From NCBI RefSeq assembly GCF_000259075.1, contig NZ_AJKI01000012.1:51943-115942 (forward strand): DNA of 64,000 bases, read 5' to 3'. The position numbers were made by a program, and so were the translations under genes. Source of the DNA: Marinilabilia salmonicolor JCM 21150. Lineage in GTDB: Bacteria > Bacteroidota > Bacteroidia > Bacteroidales > Marinilabiliaceae. Shown piece after piece: positions 62,846 to 64,000 of this stretch. Positions within the stretch are counted from its first letter, which is position 1; the number at the start of each line of letters is the position of its first letter. The notes under the pieces were generated by a model that made no database searches, was not told the DNA's origin, and worked only from the letters and a program-made list of their open reading frames with translations.

Positions 62846-63838
62846 ATGTCATTGATATCATTCGTTGTCCCAGTATATAACCGCCCTCAGGAAATAGATG
62901 AATTGCTGGAGTCATTTACCCACCAGCACAGCAAAGATTTTGAAATCATCATCGTGGAAGACGGCTCCACCCACAATTCCCAGGACATTGTAGAACACTG
63001 GTCACAACAACTGCCGGTGCGTTACCTGTGGCAGGAAAATACCGGCCCGGGACCGGCACGCAACACCGGAGCAAAGGAGGCCAACAGCGATTGGGTAATT
63101 TTCCTGGACTCAGACTGCCTGTTACCCGAAAAATACATTGAAATAGTGTCATCAGCCCTGAACGAAGCACACTTTGACTGTTTCGGTGGACCTGACCGGG
63201 CACACGAAGACTTTAATGCCACACAGAAAGCCATCGGACATGCCATGAATAGTTTCCTTACCACCGGTGGCATCCGGGGCGGCCGGGAGAAAATGGATAA
63301 ATTTTATCCCCGAAGTTTCAATTTAGGCGTACGAACCAAAATATTTCATTCAATCCGTGGTTTCTCCGGGATGCGCTTTGGCGAAGATCTGGATTTCAGC
63401 ATGCGGCTGTTAGAAGCCGGATTTACCACTACACTGCTACAAGACGCATGGGTGTGGCACAAACGCAGAAATAATTTCAGCTCTTTCTACAAGCAGGTCT
63501 TCAACTCCGGCATAGCCCGTGTCAACCTGGAAGCCAGACACCCGGGAACCACAAAGGCCGTACACCTGCTCCCATCGCTATTCACCATTGGCTATCCGGT
63601 GGCAATATTACTCTCGTTTTTTGTTCCTTTTTTCCTGTTTTTTGTGCTGGTTCCCCCCCTGGCATTTTGGGGCGGCGCCATTCTCTCCCTAAAGCAAATA
63701 AAACCTGCAATTCTGGCTGTGCCTGCCTCTTTTACACAGCTAACAGGCTACGGTTTGGGGTACATGAACGCCTGGATTAAAAGAAAAGTCTTCAAAAAAG
63801 AGGAGTTCAATGCCTTTGGAGATAGTTTCTATGAATAG
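62846..63838 (+). CDS. GT2 family glycosyltransferase with C-terminal membrane segments
   Basis: A 330-aa GT-A enzyme: SLISFVVPVYNRPQEIDELL, IIVEDGSTHNSQDIV, TGPGPARNTGAKEANSDWVI, FLDSDCLLPEKYIEI and GMRFGEDLDFSMRLLEAGF. Two hydrophobic segments follow from about residue 245 to 300 (SLFTIGYPVAILLSFFVPFF, then FFVLVPPLAFWGGAILSL), which would anchor it to the inner membrane. It is far from the main glycan cluster and alone; it may act on a lipid-linked acceptor. Confidence 0.9.
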   Translation: MSLISFVVPVYNRPQEIDELLESFTHQHSKDFEIIIVEDGSTHNSQDIVEHWSQQLPVRYLWQENTGPGPARNTGAKEANSDWVIFLDSDCLLPEKYIEIVSSALNEAHFDCFGGPDRAHEDFNATQKAIGHAMNSFLTTGGIRGGREKMDKFYPRSFNLGVRTKIFHSIRGFSGMRFGEDLDFSMRLLEAGFTTTLLQDAWVWHKRRNNFSSFYKQVFNSGIARVNLEARHPGTTKAVHLLPSLFTIGYPVAILLSFFVPFFLFFVLVPPLAFWGGAILSLKQIKPAILAVPASFTQLTGYGLGYMNAWIKRKVFKKEEFNAFGDSFYE

Positions 63839-63925
63839 GGAACCTCTCCCCAGCCCTCCCCCAAGGGGAGGGAGCAAGCCCCATGCTTTTTGCTTTTGCT
63901 CCATGCTCCATGCTCTTTTTTTTAT
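63839..63925 (+). repeat. Family D part-copy and CTCCATG words
   Basis: CTCCCCAGCCCTCCCCCAAG then GGGAGGGAGCAAGCC follow the stop at once (part of family D). GCTCCATGCTCCATGCTC is a short-word array at about 63895. Confidence 0.75.
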
Positions 63926-63933
63926 TACCTTTA
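63926..63933 (+). promoter_or_regulatory. Possible -7 box for a gene beyond the window
   Basis: TACCTTTA is one base from TAnnTTTG and lies just after repeat words, as for other genes here. No gene start is visible in the last 65 bases, which end in a run of G. Confidence 0.25.
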
Positions 63934-64000
63934 CGCCTCGAAAAAAATAAATCCGTCCTTGTAATTATTTAAAAAGGCTGTCGGTCTTGTTGGGGGGGGG

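Noticed and set aside
63991..64000. Run of G at the very end of the window
   Set aside because: Could be a sequencing or contig-end artefact; nothing can be concluded from it.

Overview
The window looks like a chromosomal segment of a Bacteroidota bacterium, probably close to Marinilabiliales/Bacteroidales. The signs are a SusC/SusD pair with a GH13 lipoprotein, two large secreted proteins with what look like type IX secretion tails, TAnnTTTG-type promoter boxes, a DUF6266 gene and tandem FdtA-like cupins. No rRNA or tRNA genes were seen.

Bases 1-31 kb form a cell-surface polysaccharide (O-antigen type) locus, almost all on the + strand. It opens inside a wzt-like ABC transporter ATPase cut by the window edge. 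An AT-rich block follows (about 0.6-12 kb): a dTDP-3-amino-3,6-dideoxyhexose cassette (two FdtA-like cupins, an FdtC-like acetyltransferase and an FdtB-like aminotransferase), a second sugar aminotransferase, acyltransferases, a GT2-pyruvyltransferase fusion and several GT2 enzymes. The FdtB-like enzyme carries an N-terminal PIN nuclease domain and follows two small antitoxin-like genes, which is the most unusual gene arrangement here. A more GC-rich, repeat-filled part follows: GT2/GT4 enzymes, wecB and wecC (UDP-ManNAcA), a Wzy/ligase-like membrane protein, an ADP-ribosyltransferase-like toxin/antitoxin pair, asnB and further GT4 enzymes. Together these would build nucleotide-sugar precursors, assemble a glycan and export it.

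Bases 31-39 kb hold an XRE regulator, a rod-shaped candidate 6S-like RNA, and a compact starch/maltodextrin locus (SusC, SusD, SusA-like amylase) closed by a strong terminator. Bases 39-52 kb hold scattered small genes (DUF6266, a HAD phosphatase, a DUF4825-like lipoprotein, a SIMPL protein, cysQ, cysC, a PIN toxin-antitoxin pair, a decayed histidine kinase) in long repeat-rich gaps. Bases 52-64 kb hold two large Big_5/Ig-like secreted proteins, a methyltransferase, a small conserved peptide gene and a GT2.

The other outstanding property is the non-coding DNA. Nearly every gap from 13 kb on is filled by several unrelated families of short interspersed repeats: palindromic elements of about 150 bp, composite elements of 200-400 bp, and degenerate short-word arrays such as TAGGTCAG, CATCTGCGTC and CTTCGACTCT. 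Some have entered genes. About 82 residues in the middle of a GT4 glycosyltransferase are repeat-encoded in frame, the CysC tail is repeat-encoded, and a series of genes in the polysaccharide locus end at a stop codon lying inside, or directly against, a TAGG-type array.
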